A program made the translations under genes and the position numbers. 64,000 nucleotides of DNA from Microcaldota archaeon (GTDB taxonomy: Archaea > Micrarchaeota > Micrarchaeia > Micrarchaeales > Micrarchaeaceae). The notes under the pieces were generated by a model. That model worked only from the letters and a program-made list of their open reading frames with translations. It ran no database searches and was not told the DNA's origin. The first letter of the stretch is position 1; the number at the start of each line of letters is the position of its first letter. Positions 7,770 through 15,858 of this stretch are shown here, one piece after another. The stretch is from contig JAJZJM010000004.1 of assembly GCA_021810105.1 (NCBI GenBank), positions 1-64,000 of the forward strand, given 5' to 3'.

Positions 7770-9056
7770 ATGCGCAGCAATTATATCTCTGAGATAGGTC
7801 CGGAGCTGGATGGCAAGGAAGTTACACTGGCAGGGTGGGTTCATGAAGTGCGCGAAACAGGCAAGATAACCTTTCTCATCTTGAGAGACATAACCGGCAC
7901 AATACAGGTAATCGGCAAAGAGGGCGAGGTCGACTCCCAGACAATAAAGGCGCTTTCGCTTCCCAAAGAGAGCGTAGTGCGTATAAAAGGAAGGGTAAAG
8001 GCTAGCAAGGAAGCCAAGAAAGGGGTTGAGATAATTCCCAATGAGGTCTCCAACCTCAATCCACTCTCCTCAATTATTCCCTTCGAGGTAACAGGAAAAG
8101 TGCCTGCCGAAATTGACGTGAGGCTGAACAACAGGCATATAGATCTGAGGAGAAAAGAGACGCTCGCAATTTTCAAGATAGAGTCGACTGTCTTGAACGC
8201 CTTTGTATCTTTTTTCTCTAAAAAGGGATTCATGCAGATAAGGACTCCGTCCATGATCTCAGAGGCAAGCGAGGGAGGCGCTGACCTCTTTTCGGTCAAG
8301 TATTTTGAACGCGAGGCATACCTTGCTCAATCTCCGCAGCTCTACAAGCAGCTTGCAATAATAGGGGGCTTCGATAAAGTCTTTATGATAGTGCCGGTAT
8401 TCAGGGCTGAGAAATCCAATACAGTATACCATACCACAGAGTGCACCCAGATGGATATAGAGATGGGCTTTGCAGATCATAATGATGCGATTAAACAGCT
8501 TTCGGCGTGCTTTACAGCGGTGCTCAAAGAGGTAATGAAGAAAAATAAGAGAGAGCTAGAGATATTGGGCATTGAGCTTGAGCTGCCTAAAATTAAGACT
8601 GTGACCTACTCTAATGTAATAAAGAGACTAAGGGAAAAGGGGCATGCTGTTGCCCATGGGGACGATTTCTCAAAAGAGCACGAAAAGGCCATACAGGAGG
8701 AATTTGGCAATGCGGTAATAGTAAAAGAGTATCCTACAGAGGTGAGGGCATTCTATTCTATGCCTAAGGAGAACAACCCAAAACTATGCAACAGCTTTGA
8801 TCTCATATATAATGGATTTGAGATAAGCAGCGGCGCACAGAGGATACACAAGGCTGACCTTCTTATAGATGCGCTAAAATCGAAAGGGCTAGATCCTTCA
8901 AAATTTGAGTTCTACATAAACGCATTCAGGCAAGGTGCTCCGCCGCATGCTGGCTGGAGTATAGGACTTGAAAGGTTCGTAATGTGCATTACAAAATCAG
9001 GCAACATACGAGAGGCATCCCTATTTCCGAGGGATAGGAAGCGCCTTACACCATAG
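7770..9056 (+). CDS. aspS: Aspartyl-tRNA synthetase, archaeal type
   Basis: Class IIb synthetase. The N-terminal OB-fold (VTLAGWVHEVRETGKITFLILRD) binds the anticodon; the catalytic core carries motif 1 (FFSKKGFMQIRTPSM), motif 2 (FRAEKSNTVYHTTECTQMDIEMGF) and motif 3 (GAPPHAGWSIGLERFVM). At 429 residues it has the short archaeal length without the bacterial insertion. ATG 7770 follows GGTGGGA. The His in GWVHEV occupies the OB-fold position that is Trp in aspartate-discriminating archaeal enzymes, so it may also charge tRNA-Asn; that is an inference. It is in an operon with the DHH gene (7-nt gap). Confidence 0.95.
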   Translation: MRSNYISEIGPELDGKEVTLAGWVHEVRETGKITFLILRDITGTIQVIGKEGEVDSQTIKALSLPKESVVRIKGRVKASKEAKKGVEIIPNEVSNLNPLSSIIPFEVTGKVPAEIDVRLNNRHIDLRRKETLAIFKIESTVLNAFVSFFSKKGFMQIRTPSMISEASEGGADLFSVKYFEREAYLAQSPQLYKQLAIIGGFDKVFMIVPVFRAEKSNTVYHTTECTQMDIEMGFADHNDAIKQLSACFTAVLKEVMKKNKRELEILGIELELPKIKTVTYSNVIKRLREKGHAVAHGDDFSKEHEKAIQEEFGNAVIVKEYPTEVRAFYSMPKENNPKLCNSFDLIYNGFEISSGAQRIHKADLLIDALKSKGLDPSKFEFYINAFRQGAPPHAGWSIGLERFVMCITKSGNIREASLFPRDRKRLTP

Positions 9057-9063
9057 TGATTAG

Positions 9064-10047
9064 ATGACGATATACAGCGTGACGCACGTAAAGGACATAG
9101 ACGGCATGGCAAGCGCCGCCCTTCTTGTCAAGAATTTTGACATTCCAGTTAACAATGTCCTCTTCTTTGATCATTCAGATAAGGCCTTCTTTGAAATGAA
9201 GAAAGAGATCCTCTCAATAAAGCCTAAAAAATCCCTTTTCATATTCTCCGATGTGGGGCTAAACGAATTACTAGTTAAAAAATATACCCGCATGGCCGCA
9301 TTTCTAAAAAGGAAAGGTAACTCAATAATCTGGCTAGACCATCATGTATGGAGCGAGGATTCTATAATGGCGTTATCAAAGTATGCCAGCCTGATGATAG
9401 TTGGCGAAAACAAATTCTGCTGCGGCACAGATATAGTATACAAACTATTGTGCAAGAAAGACCAAAAATCAGAAAAGCTTGTCGAGTTTACTCATATATC
9501 GGACCTTTATCTCAAGCCTAAAAGTAAAGCACAGCTTAAAATGCTGGAGAGATACGCATTCGGTATAACATATTTGAATATGCAAAAAACTGAAATTAGG
9601 AATGCAAAACTGCGCAGGCTGATATATATTCTCTCGAAAGGCGATATAAATAATAGTTTGATAAGAGAATGCCACAGCAAATACACTAAGATACTTAGAA
9701 AATCATTGAGGTTTCTTGATGAGAGCGTGCAGATAATAAAAACAAAAAGAGTAAAAATTGCGCTAGGATTTGCTCCCAATCTTCAGAGCACCTTTGCAGC
9801 GCGTAGATTAATACTGAAAAAAAGGGCGCAGATAGGTGCATATGTCAACACTGAAAAAAGATCAAACGTTTCAACATGCTCCCTAAGAAGCATAGGAAAG
9901 GTTCACTGCCTTTACATTGCTGAACGTTTTCGAGGAGGTGGGCACCCCAACGCCTGCTCATTCAGGGTTCCAAAAAGATATGACGTAGAATCTGAAAAAG
10001 GAAAAAGGGCATTCATAAAAAGATTTGCAAAGCTGGCTTCTGATTGA
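9064..10047 (+). CDS. DHH-family phosphoesterase
   Basis: Predicted metal-dependent phosphohydrolase of the RecJ/NrnA-like superfamily. The N-terminal motif THVKDIDGMASAALL (motif I, DxDG), FSDVG (motif II) and WLDHH (motif III, DHH) provide the metal ligands; the C-terminal DHHA1 module ends with the RGGGHPNACSF glycine-rich substrate loop. At 327 residues it is the compact archaeal form. Candidate substrates are short oligonucleotides, pAp or cyclic dinucleotide products; sequence alone does not decide. It is cotranscribed with aspS and convergent with the aIF2 gamma gene, which ends 2 nt away. Confidence 0.85.
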   Translation: MTIYSVTHVKDIDGMASAALLVKNFDIPVNNVLFFDHSDKAFFEMKKEILSIKPKKSLFIFSDVGLNELLVKKYTRMAAFLKRKGNSIIWLDHHVWSEDSIMALSKYASLMIVGENKFCCGTDIVYKLLCKKDQKSEKLVEFTHISDLYLKPKSKAQLKMLERYAFGITYLNMQKTEIRNAKLRRLIYILSKGDINNSLIRECHSKYTKILRKSLRFLDESVQIIKTKRVKIALGFAPNLQSTFAARRLILKKRAQIGAYVNTEKRSNVSTCSLRSIGKVHCLYIAERFRGGGHPNACSFRVPKRYDVESEKGKRAFIKRFAKLASD

Positions 10048-10049
10048 AT

Positions 10050-11288
10050 CTAATCTATAATGCCATAGCCCGCAAGGCGCCATCTCTTAGAAGCGTTTCT
10101 CAGCACGGCTATCCTGGCCCCTTTCTCCGCACAGACTGGATTCTTAAGCTCTACCTCCACAGTGCTTTTCTTTATGGTTTTTGCATAACCTATAACTGTT
10201 GCAGTCCCTATCCCCATTAGCAGCGGCTCATACTCCTTTATTTTCTGAGAAGGTATGTCTTTCCTATCAATAGGGTAATACGCAATCTTCAGCAAAGAAG
10301 TGCTTTCAGGGAGCTTTCCAACATGGCCAACAAGGTTGCCCACAAGGCTATCAGATTTTACAAAAGCTGGGTCTATCTCTGTCGATATTCCTATAAGCCC
10401 TCCAGGCATCGCCTCGTCCATCATGTCTGAGCCATTGCTTATCCCAGTTATTACAGTAACAATATTTCTATAGGACTGCTTCTTAGATCCTGGCTCTTCG
10501 AAGTTTGCACCAGGCCTAAGCTCGATCTTATCCCCTATTTTCAGCACCCCTTTTTTCAGAGAGCCTCCTATCACCCCTCCTGAGAAACTGGAAAGTTTGC
10601 TGCCAGGCTTATTTATGTCAAATGATCTTACAACATACATTATCGGATCTGATTTAAGGTCTCTCTCAGGTCTTGGAAGTTCCGCTATCATCTCAAGAAG
10701 CACGTCAACGTTTACGCCCTGGTTGGTCATAACCGGTATTACTGGCGCATTTTCTATAGAGCTACCCTTAACAAATTCTTTTATCTGCATGTAATGTTTT
10801 ATTGCACCCTCTTTTCCGACTATATCAACTTTGCTCTGTACTATTATCACATTTTTTATCCCAAGCAGGTTTATTATCATAAGGTGTTCTCGGGTCTGCT
10901 GCATTGGGCACGGTTCGTTAGCAGCTATTACAAAAAGTATTGCGTCTATCACGCTTGACCCTGCGATAGCTGTTGCCATGAGGGTTTCGTGGCCCGGAGC
11001 ATCAAGCAGTGACACTCTCATAAGTGGCACAGATGCAGATTCGCAGTTTTTGCATTTTTCCTCAGTTGTATAAGCCGCAGCTCCTGCGCATTTAGGGCAT
11101 TTCCTTATTATTGCATCAGCATAGCCTAGCTTAATGGTCATGTTCCTTTTCAGGCTCTCACTGTGCTTGTCAGTCCAAATATGGGTTATTGCCCTTGTCA
11201 AAGAGGTTTTGCCATGGTCTATATGGCCAAGCGTACCTATGTTCATTACGCTTTGCTTTATGTCGGTTTTTTCCAATTTACCACTCAT
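10050..11288 (-). CDS. eif2g: Translation initiation factor aIF2 subunit gamma
   Basis: GTPase core of the heterotrimeric factor that brings Met-tRNAi to the small subunit. G1 is GHIDHGKTS (about 21-29), then the zinc knuckle CPKCxxxxAYTTEEKCKNC, G3 LLDAPGHE and G4 QSKVDIV, followed by domains II and III with KPGSKLSSFSGGVIGGSL and GGLIGISTEIDP. At 412 residues it is the normal length. The start overlaps the S6e stop by 4 nt (ATGA), so the two are translated together. Position and order (S6e then aIF2 gamma) are classic for archaea. Confidence 0.96.
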   Translation of the reverse strand: MSGKLEKTDIKQSVMNIGTLGHIDHGKTSLTRAITHIWTDKHSESLKRNMTIKLGYADAIIRKCPKCAGAAAYTTEEKCKNCESASVPLMRVSLLDAPGHETLMATAIAGSSVIDAILFVIAANEPCPMQQTREHLMIINLLGIKNVIIVQSKVDIVGKEGAIKHYMQIKEFVKGSSIENAPVIPVMTNQGVNVDVLLEMIAELPRPERDLKSDPIMYVVRSFDINKPGSKLSSFSGGVIGGSLKKGVLKIGDKIELRPGANFEEPGSKKQSYRNIVTVITGISNGSDMMDEAMPGGLIGISTEIDPAFVKSDSLVGNLVGHVGKLPESTSLLKIAYYPIDRKDIPSQKIKEYEPLLMGIGTATVIGYAKTIKKSTVEVELKNPVCAEKGARIAVLRNASKRWRLAGYGIID

Positions 11289-11686
11289 GCGGCGCTCTTC
11301 GGCTTGCTTTGGTCTTCAGCACCCTTTGGGAAGAGTTCGGATGGATCCTTTGCGCCGTATTCTACTATTACCGTATTTAGCTGCTCCACATCCTGGTTTA
11401 TCGTGTTGCCTCTTATCATGTTCCTGGTAAATATCCCTTTTAATTTTCCCGACCTGTTAGCCCTCTTAAATATGTGCGTCTTTATGCTTCCCTGTATACT
11501 TTTATGCAGTGGGAATCCGCTGTTGTCGCTGCCACCAGTTATCTTTAATTTGTATCCAGCAAGCCCTATGATGCTTCCATCAATCGTATCGCCTATCTTG
11601 TAATTTAGTACAAGGCCTACCTTATCTTTCGGCAAATCCGCCTGCGCACTTCTTCCGCTCTTTGGGTCAGAATAAACTATCTTCAT
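11285..11686 (-). CDS. rps6e: Small-subunit ribosomal protein S6e
   Basis: A 133-residue protein. It shows the S6e hallmarks MKIVYSDPKSGRS, GDTIDGS, the GLAGYKLKITGGSDNSGFPLHK segment and MIRGNTINQDVEQLN. The ATG at 11686 is chosen because MKIVYSDP is the family N-terminus and AAGGTAA precedes it; an upstream TTG at 11701 would add five residues. A short Lys/Ser/Ala tail ends the protein. It is second in the operon after the eL41-like gene and overlaps the aIF2 gamma start. Confidence 0.95.
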   Translation of the reverse strand: MKIVYSDPKSGRSAQADLPKDKVGLVLNYKIGDTIDGSIIGLAGYKLKITGGSDNSGFPLHKSIQGSIKTHIFKRANRSGKLKGIFTRNMIRGNTINQDVEQLNTVIVEYGAKDPSELFPKGAEDQSKPKSAA

Positions 11687-11821
11687 ATAATTACCTTGCA
11701 AAACAGAAAAAGTCCGTTTGCTTAGATTTAGTTATGCGCTAAAGTAATAAAAAGGTTTTCGGCAGTGTGTCATATCTGCACATCTGTGCAATTTCAATTT
11801 ATTCTCCAAATACTTGGCTTT

Positions 11822-11908
11822 TCACTTCTTCTGGAGCCTGCGCAGTCTTCTCTTCTTCCTTGCTTTTGCCCTGTTGAATTTCGATGTCCTCATCCTTATC
11901 ACTTGCAT
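11822..11908 (-). CDS. eL41-like tiny ribosomal protein
   Basis: A 28-codon frame on the minus strand beginning MQVIRMRTSKFN and continuing RAKARKKRRLRRLQKK. The core lines up with eukaryotic eL41 (25 residues, RAKWRKKRMRRLKRK) with one inserted residue. A TATA box, CTATAAAAG, sits about 24 nt before the ATG, the spacing of a leaderless archaeal transcript, with a purine-rich BRE-like stretch before it. The gene precedes rps6e and aIF2 gamma on the same strand, a translation neighbourhood. The caveat is that Arg/Lys-rich sequences align easily. A second ATG at 11893 is possible. Confidence 0.5.
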   Translation of the reverse strand: MQVIRMRTSKFNRAKARKKRRLRRLQKK

Positions 11909-11927
11909 CTTTCTTTTACGAGTAAGC

Positions 11928-11936
11928 CTTTTATAG
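11928..11936 (-). promoter_or_regulatory. TATA box of the eL41-like/S6e operon
   Basis: Minus strand reads GGAAAGCTATAAAAGG, with TATAAAAG centred about 24 nt upstream of the ATG at 11908. GGAAAGC in front resembles a BRE. The rest of the 11909-12119 interval holds no further open frame that I can support; it contains the divergent start of the GTPase fragment. Confidence 0.55.
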
Positions 11937-12119
11937 CTTTCCTTGGGCTTTCAAAGCCTTCTTGGAAAGCATCTCCGCAACATCTATTAATCTTCTAAAT
12001 CGTATATGTAATCATAAAATACAGTGCTTTAAATGATAATCTAGTTTTTCATAAAGAAATAAGGTTTTGGTAGTGACTCTAAGTCGCTAATACGTAAGGC
12101 GTGTCTTTGAAATATAAAA

Positions 12120-12458
12120 ATGGTGATATTTACGCCCAGGAAAAATATAAAAAAAGAGAAATTAGAAAATGCTCTAAACAAATTACAAAAGGTCTACGAT
12201 AAGGCGCCCAGGTATCCAAGGCCGGATATGCCGTGGGACGATAGCTACAAAGCTATGCTGAAGGCTAAGATAAAGAAATTGAAGCTAGAATTGATAGAGG
12301 CCAGCAAAAGAATTCACCTAGATGGGTTCTACATTAGGAAGCTAGGCGACGCAACTGTCGCGCTTGTGGGTTTTCCGAATGCGGGTAAATCGTCACTGAT
12401 TAATGCAATAGCTAGCACCAAATCAAAATCTGCTCAGTATGCTTTTCATAAGAACTAA
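12120..12458 (+). pseudogene. DRG/COG1163-type GTPase, truncated after the P-loop
   Basis: The N-terminal 109 residues fit the DRG-like GTPases: a charged helical region (LKAKIKKLKLELIEASKRI), then KLGDATVALVGFPNAGKSSL with the P-loop GFPNAGKSS and the segment SKSAQYAF, which in intact proteins is followed at once by the switch I sequence TTL. Here the homology ends at base 12446 and three foreign codons lead to a stop. G2 to G5 and the TGS domain are absent. The downstream sequence is an antisense LanC-like gene, so the break coincides with the edge of the AT-rich island. The rest of the GTPase is not in the window. Confidence 0.85.
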
Positions 12459-13068
12459 GATGGTCATTTTTTATATAAAAATAAAATTTCTTATTTCCAT
12501 CTCCACATAAATTTACGAAAGTCCTTAAAATAGTTTCAAGTGCGTATCTTACTCTTTTTGTTTTGTTTTTATATAACAAATAAGCTCCAACACCACTCAT
12601 ACCATTAATTATATCATATGATGATCTAGATATCCCATCTTTTTGAGTGTTTAGTGTTTCTGAAAATTTCACTGTTTTTGTAAGCAATAAATCATCAAAA
12701 GTTTTAATTAGGTTATTGTATCTAGTAAAATTTCTCGATAAAAACACTGCTGACATAGCTATTCCGCTTAAGCCACTAAATAAACCAATGTCTAACTCCT
12801 TTTCTTTTTCTAAGCTATTTACTGTTATCTCTAAGCATTTTTTCCCTAACACATCCCACTTTTCATCGGGAAAAATAATATCGAAATACGAACAGGCAAG
12901 CGCTATCCCTGCATAACCGTCAGCAATATTATAATTAACTTGATTATTCCCTATAAAATTCGAATCTAATTCTATGCGATTATAAATCATTTTTTTACTA
13001 ATTTTTATAATATTGTTAATTTCCTTCATATGGTTGTTTGGAATTTTTAATGGTTCCCAATTAGACAT
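12412..13068 (-). pseudogene. LanC-like cyclase, C-terminal half missing
   Basis: LanC proteins are alpha/alpha-barrel zinc enzymes that add Cys thiols to dehydroamino acids in lanthipeptides. The 218 residues show the repeated barrel motifs YAGIALACSYFD, LFSGLSGIAMSAVFLS and YDIINGMSGVGAYLLYK. The active-site part with the AHG motif and the Cys, Cys-His zinc ligands normally follows, but the frame runs into the remnant GTPase at 12447/12446 and ends there, its last residues being antisense GTPase sequence. It probably lacks catalytic activity. It follows the S41 peptidase by 4 nt in the same operon. Confidence 0.8.
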
Positions 13069-13072
13069 TGCA

Positions 13073-14248
13073 TCAACGACTATTTAAATAATATATGGCC
13101 TTTTGTAATATTACATCTTTATTCATTTTAATGTCCTCTATGCTCGGGCAAACTTCTATATCGGGCTTTATACCTCTACCCTCAAACCGGGATCCATCAG
13201 GAAACTTTACAAGGACTGAACCTATCGCTATTGATATACCATTTGGAAATGTACATATATACGGATCGCCGTCTGTTCCTGCGGTTTTTGTGCCGAATAT
13301 GGTGGCTCTTTTATTGTCTTTGAACGAAAATAGAAAATCTTCGGCAGCTGAAACTGTCCCCTCATTAACAAGTATTGCTAAATTGCCATTATACGCATTT
13401 TTATAAGGATCTTTATATTCTGATGGATAATTTACAATGCCGTAGGTTTTTTTCTTATTCCTGCCATACATTATACTTAGCGACGTTTTCGGTTTAATTA
13501 TACAATAATTAAATCTCCTGTATTTTTTATTCATTAATAATTTTAATAACCATAATGGGGTAGCTCCGCCGTCATTATTCCTAATATCTATTATAATATT
13601 TTTGTATCTGATGTGTTTCTTTATATATTTAAAAGCTGTTTTTGCATAAATGCCTGAACTAAAACTCGGAATTTTTATATAAACTATCTTATCATCTATA
13701 ATTTTTAATAACGGTTTTAAATCTGGCTTATCTAAGAACCTTTTAACACGTATAACTTCTCCGCTATCTAATCCTATCTTAGTACCGGTTAATAAAAACG
13801 GGGTAAGAAAAAGTTTATTCCTAGCTTCTCTCTCGCTTGAAGCATTTATATATATAGTTTTTCCTTTAAAAAATTTTTCTGCAGTAGTTCCATTTACATT
13901 TTGTATTGCGCGCCCAATTTTAACATTTTCACGCGAACTCGAATCTATAATCCATTTCCTCTCATAGTCGTGATAGAATACATGGAACCTTAAAGAATTG
14001 CCATAAATCTTATAAAGCCACGGATCAAAATACCAACTATGCCCATTCTTTAGCTCGCTTATGAATTCCATCATTACTAATCCAAACAAGTACCTATCTT
14101 TTGTTTCTGTTACTCTTTTAATGTATCTCTTATATAATTTTTCCAGATTAAAATTTTTGATGCTCTCTCTATGGGCAAAATAATTGTCTATAGATTGTAA
14201 TGTCTTATAGAAGATTAAAAGCCTAGTATATAAATTTAGGGTAGACAC
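13073..14248 (-). CDS. S41-family serine peptidase
   Basis: C-terminal-processing-peptidase-like protein of 391 residues. The N-terminal 100 residues are helical, with GHSWYFDPW recalling the tricorn/CtpA pre-protease region. The catalytic part shows NIIIDIRNNDGG (family IDLRxNxGG), NEGTVSAAEDF with the nucleophile Ser, and FGTKTAGTDG with the general-base Lys, then GRGIKPDIEV. No signal peptide is visible, so it probably acts in the cytoplasm. The GTG start is the first in frame. It pairs with the LanC-like gene, so leader or tail trimming of a peptide is a reasonable guess. Codon use is AT-rich, unlike the core genes. Confidence 0.85.
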   Translation of the reverse strand: MSTLNLYTRLLIFYKTLQSIDNYFAHRESIKNFNLEKLYKRYIKRVTETKDRYLFGLVMMEFISELKNGHSWYFDPWLYKIYGNSLRFHVFYHDYERKWIIDSSSRENVKIGRAIQNVNGTTAEKFFKGKTIYINASSEREARNKLFLTPFLLTGTKIGLDSGEVIRVKRFLDKPDLKPLLKIIDDKIVYIKIPSFSSGIYAKTAFKYIKKHIRYKNIIIDIRNNDGGATPLWLLKLLMNKKYRRFNYCIIKPKTSLSIMYGRNKKKTYGIVNYPSEYKDPYKNAYNGNLAILVNEGTVSAAEDFLFSFKDNKRATIFGTKTAGTDGDPYICTFPNGISIAIGSVLVKFPDGSRFEGRGIKPDIEVCPSIEDIKMNKDVILQKAIYYLNSR

Positions 14249-14318
14249 GCAATCATTGTATAATTAATTGATATTATCTTATTGCTTTATTAGTATAATA
14301 TTTATTAGATACTATCTT

Positions 14319-15290
14319 TAGGCTTTGTAGAAATCCTCTATTCTGACTTATAACCGAGGGATTTTAACCCCTCGGTTCATTTTGATTTTGGCGATCAAAA
14401 TGACTAGAGAACCTATCTATCGAAAATTTATAGATGTATGCCTGAAAGTCGGGAAAAGGTACCTCCGATCTTATTCGAGTAAATATTCGAAGAAGACGTA
14501 TACCCAGCCGCAGTTAACTGCTGCTGTCTGTTTGATGAAAAGGGAGCGTAAAACATACAGGGATATCGTCGATTTACTGCCAGAACTCGGAAAATACTTT
14601 TCATTTGGCAAATCGATACCGCATTGGACAACTTTACAGAAGTTCCTGAAACGGATTCCACTCGGGATTTGGGACCTGATTCTTGTCGGAACGTACAAAC
14701 TATTCTGCGCAAGAAATGTGAACACCGCAATAGACGGAACAGGTTTTGACGAACTCCACGCATCGCATTATTACGAAAAAAGAGTCGGAAGAGACATCAA
14801 CAAACGGCGTTTCATGAAACATTCAATATTTGTTGATACAGATTTCCAGGCGATAATCTCATCATGTGGCAAGGAATCAGGCCCACATGACACACTCGAC
14901 TTCAAACCGCTGATAAAATTCGGCAGTAGATTTGTAAAAATCAAAACCGTCACCGCAGACAAGGGATATGATTCTGAGGAAAACCATAGGTTTGCAAGGG
15001 AGGAGATCGGTGCCGAGTCGATAATACCGGCGAGAAACGATAATTCCGTGTGGAGAATGCGTGGTCACTATAGGAAGAAGATGAGAAGGGACTTCCCCCT
15101 AAAGAAATACCATCAAAGGTCAAAAGTCGAGACAATAAATGCCGTTGAAAAGAGGAAATTCGGACAAGATCCCAGGAGTACAAAATTTGAAATGAGGCAA
15201 AAGGAGTTGAAACTCATCGACATCGTTTATAATGTCTACAGGTTCAACAACAAATTTTATTTGTTGTTCATAGGATTTCTACAAAGCCTA
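14319..15290 (+). mobile_element. DDE insertion sequence (IS5/IS4-like), about 0.97 kb
   Basis: Perfect 17-bp terminal inverted repeats GGCTTTGTAGAAATCCT (14321-14337 and its complement 15272-15288), each flanked by TA on the outside. TATCTTTA stands on both sides (14313-14320 and 15289-15296), so the target duplication is either 8 bp, or TCTT if the TA belongs to the ends. One transposase gene fills it. The element sits between the S41 operon and the radical SAM operon, which were about 0.45 kb apart before insertion. Intact repeats indicate a recent insertion. Confidence 0.9.
14352..14377 (+). other. Stem-loop ahead of the transposase start
   Basis: AACCGAGGG (14352-14360) pairs perfectly with CCCTCGGTT (14369-14377) over an 8-nt loop. 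It lies between the left inverted repeat and the transposase ATG. Insertion sequences often carry such a structure to damp translation from transcripts entering from outside; that role is inferred. Confidence 0.5.
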
Positions 15291-15398
15291 TCTTTAATAT
15301 CTAACGACTCTTATCAAAGCTTTAAAACTTGTAGTACAATCCTGGAGCGGTGTCCTACGGTGCCGGGATCGAATCTCTCGCACTACTGTCAAGCTTAA
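14400..15398 (+). CDS. IS5/IS4-like DDE transposase
   Basis: The 332-residue protein has an N-terminal helical DNA-binding part (about 1-100) and a DDE core: Asp in NTAIDGTGFD, Asp in TADKGYDSEEN and Glu in KVETINAVEKRKFG. ATG 14400 is chosen over the upstream TTG at 14382. The C-terminal YNVYRFNNKFYLLF reaches the right inverted repeat, and the frame has no stop inside the element: it runs through the repeat and adds about 35 residues encoded by flanking DNA before TAA at 15396-15398. The frame is otherwise undamaged, so it is probably active. Confidence 0.85.
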   Translation: MTREPIYRKFIDVCLKVGKRYLRSYSSKYSKKTYTQPQLTAAVCLMKRERKTYRDIVDLLPELGKYFSFGKSIPHWTTLQKFLKRIPLGIWDLILVGTYKLFCARNVNTAIDGTGFDELHASHYYEKRVGRDINKRRFMKHSIFVDTDFQAIISSCGKESGPHDTLDFKPLIKFGSRFVKIKTVTADKGYDSEENHRFAREEIGAESIIPARNDNSVWRMRGHYRKKMRRDFPLKKYHQRSKVETINAVEKRKFGQDPRSTKFEMRQKELKLIDIVYNVYRFNNKFYLLFIGFLQSLSLISNDSYQSFKTCSTILERCPTVPGSNLSHYCQA

Positions 15399-15529
15399 AA
15401 ACGATTTTGAAAAGACGCACAAGCTTGCTAAGAATACCCGAGTCATATGAATCGGTAAAAAGCGCGCTACTAAAGGTTTCCAAGACTCATTCCTTTTATC
15501 AGAATGCGATCGCCGAACTTCGCGGCTAA
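15350..15529 (+). CDS. Hypothetical short frame, possible gene remnant
   Basis: A GTG-initiated frame of 59 codons reads SYGAGIESLALLSSLKTILK and ends YQNAIAELRG. It looks coding by composition (balanced residues, two helices likely) and is less AT-rich than the surrounding island. No family is recognised and no ribosome-binding site is clear. It may be the end of a gene whose front was lost. It overlaps the tail of the transposase frame in another phase, and its last codons contain the 13-nt match to the tRNA-Gly 3' end. Confidence 0.3.
   Translation: MSYGAGIESLALLSSLKTILKRRTSLLRIPESYESVKSALLKVSKTHSFYQNAIAELRG
15503..15515. repeat. 13-nt match to the tRNA-Gly 3' end (att-like)
   Basis: AATGCGATCGCCG occurs here and at 20994-21006, where it is the discriminator and acceptor end of the tRNA-Gly gene plus two bases outside. 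The two copies are in the same orientation and bracket the small-peptide/radical SAM operon (about 5.5 kb). tRNA 3' ends are usual integration sites, so this could be the distal attachment site. Thirteen bases is short for a firm call and no integrase gene is present between them. Confidence 0.3.
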
Positions 15530-15707
15530 AGCATATTCCGCTACCGATATACAACGCTATACAATTATCTTATATCTGATATTACGATATAGCTTAGCAG
15601 TTATATAAGCTTTAAATCCGAAAGAATGATACGCATTAGGAGTTATAGCAATCTGATTGCTATATTGCCTAAATATGTTGACAGTGAATAATTACTTAGG
15701 AGAGAAG

Positions 15708-15815
15708 ATGATCGGCCTTGTATTGTGGGTTGTGACTTTCCTAATGCTTGGGCTTGCTGCACAATCTTTTCAGGATGGGTTATTCATGACTTTTGTCCCA
15801 AAGTCGAATCCTAAG
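15708..15815 (+). CDS. Small membrane peptide (35 aa)
   Basis: An ATG at 15708, preceded at good spacing by TAGGAGAG, opens a frame MIGLVLWVVTFLMLGLAAQS with one hydrophobic helix and a short polar tail containing one Cys (DFCPKVES). An in-frame ATG at 15675 would add 11 residues. It lies just upstream of the candidate precursor peptide on the same strand. It could be an export, immunity or second precursor peptide; nothing more can be said. The region 15530-15674 shows only AT-rich sequence. Confidence 0.4.
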
Positions 15816-15858
15816 AAAGTTATAAATAATAGTTAGCATAATAAGAAAATGTGATTAG

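Noticed and set aside
11806-11930. Minus-strand frame with an acidic charged reading (KKDASDKDEDIE and EEVKSQVFGE)
   Set aside because: It has two stops upstream and no start; it is the shifted phase of the Arg/Lys-rich eL41-like frame, in which Lys/Arg codons read as Glu/Lys.
15331-15386. tRNA-like sequence with ATCGAATC T-loop and GTAGTAC/GCACTAC ends
   Set aside because: The T-loop is not canonical, the T-stem pairs only when shifted, and no anticodon arm forms. A short coding frame explains it equally well.
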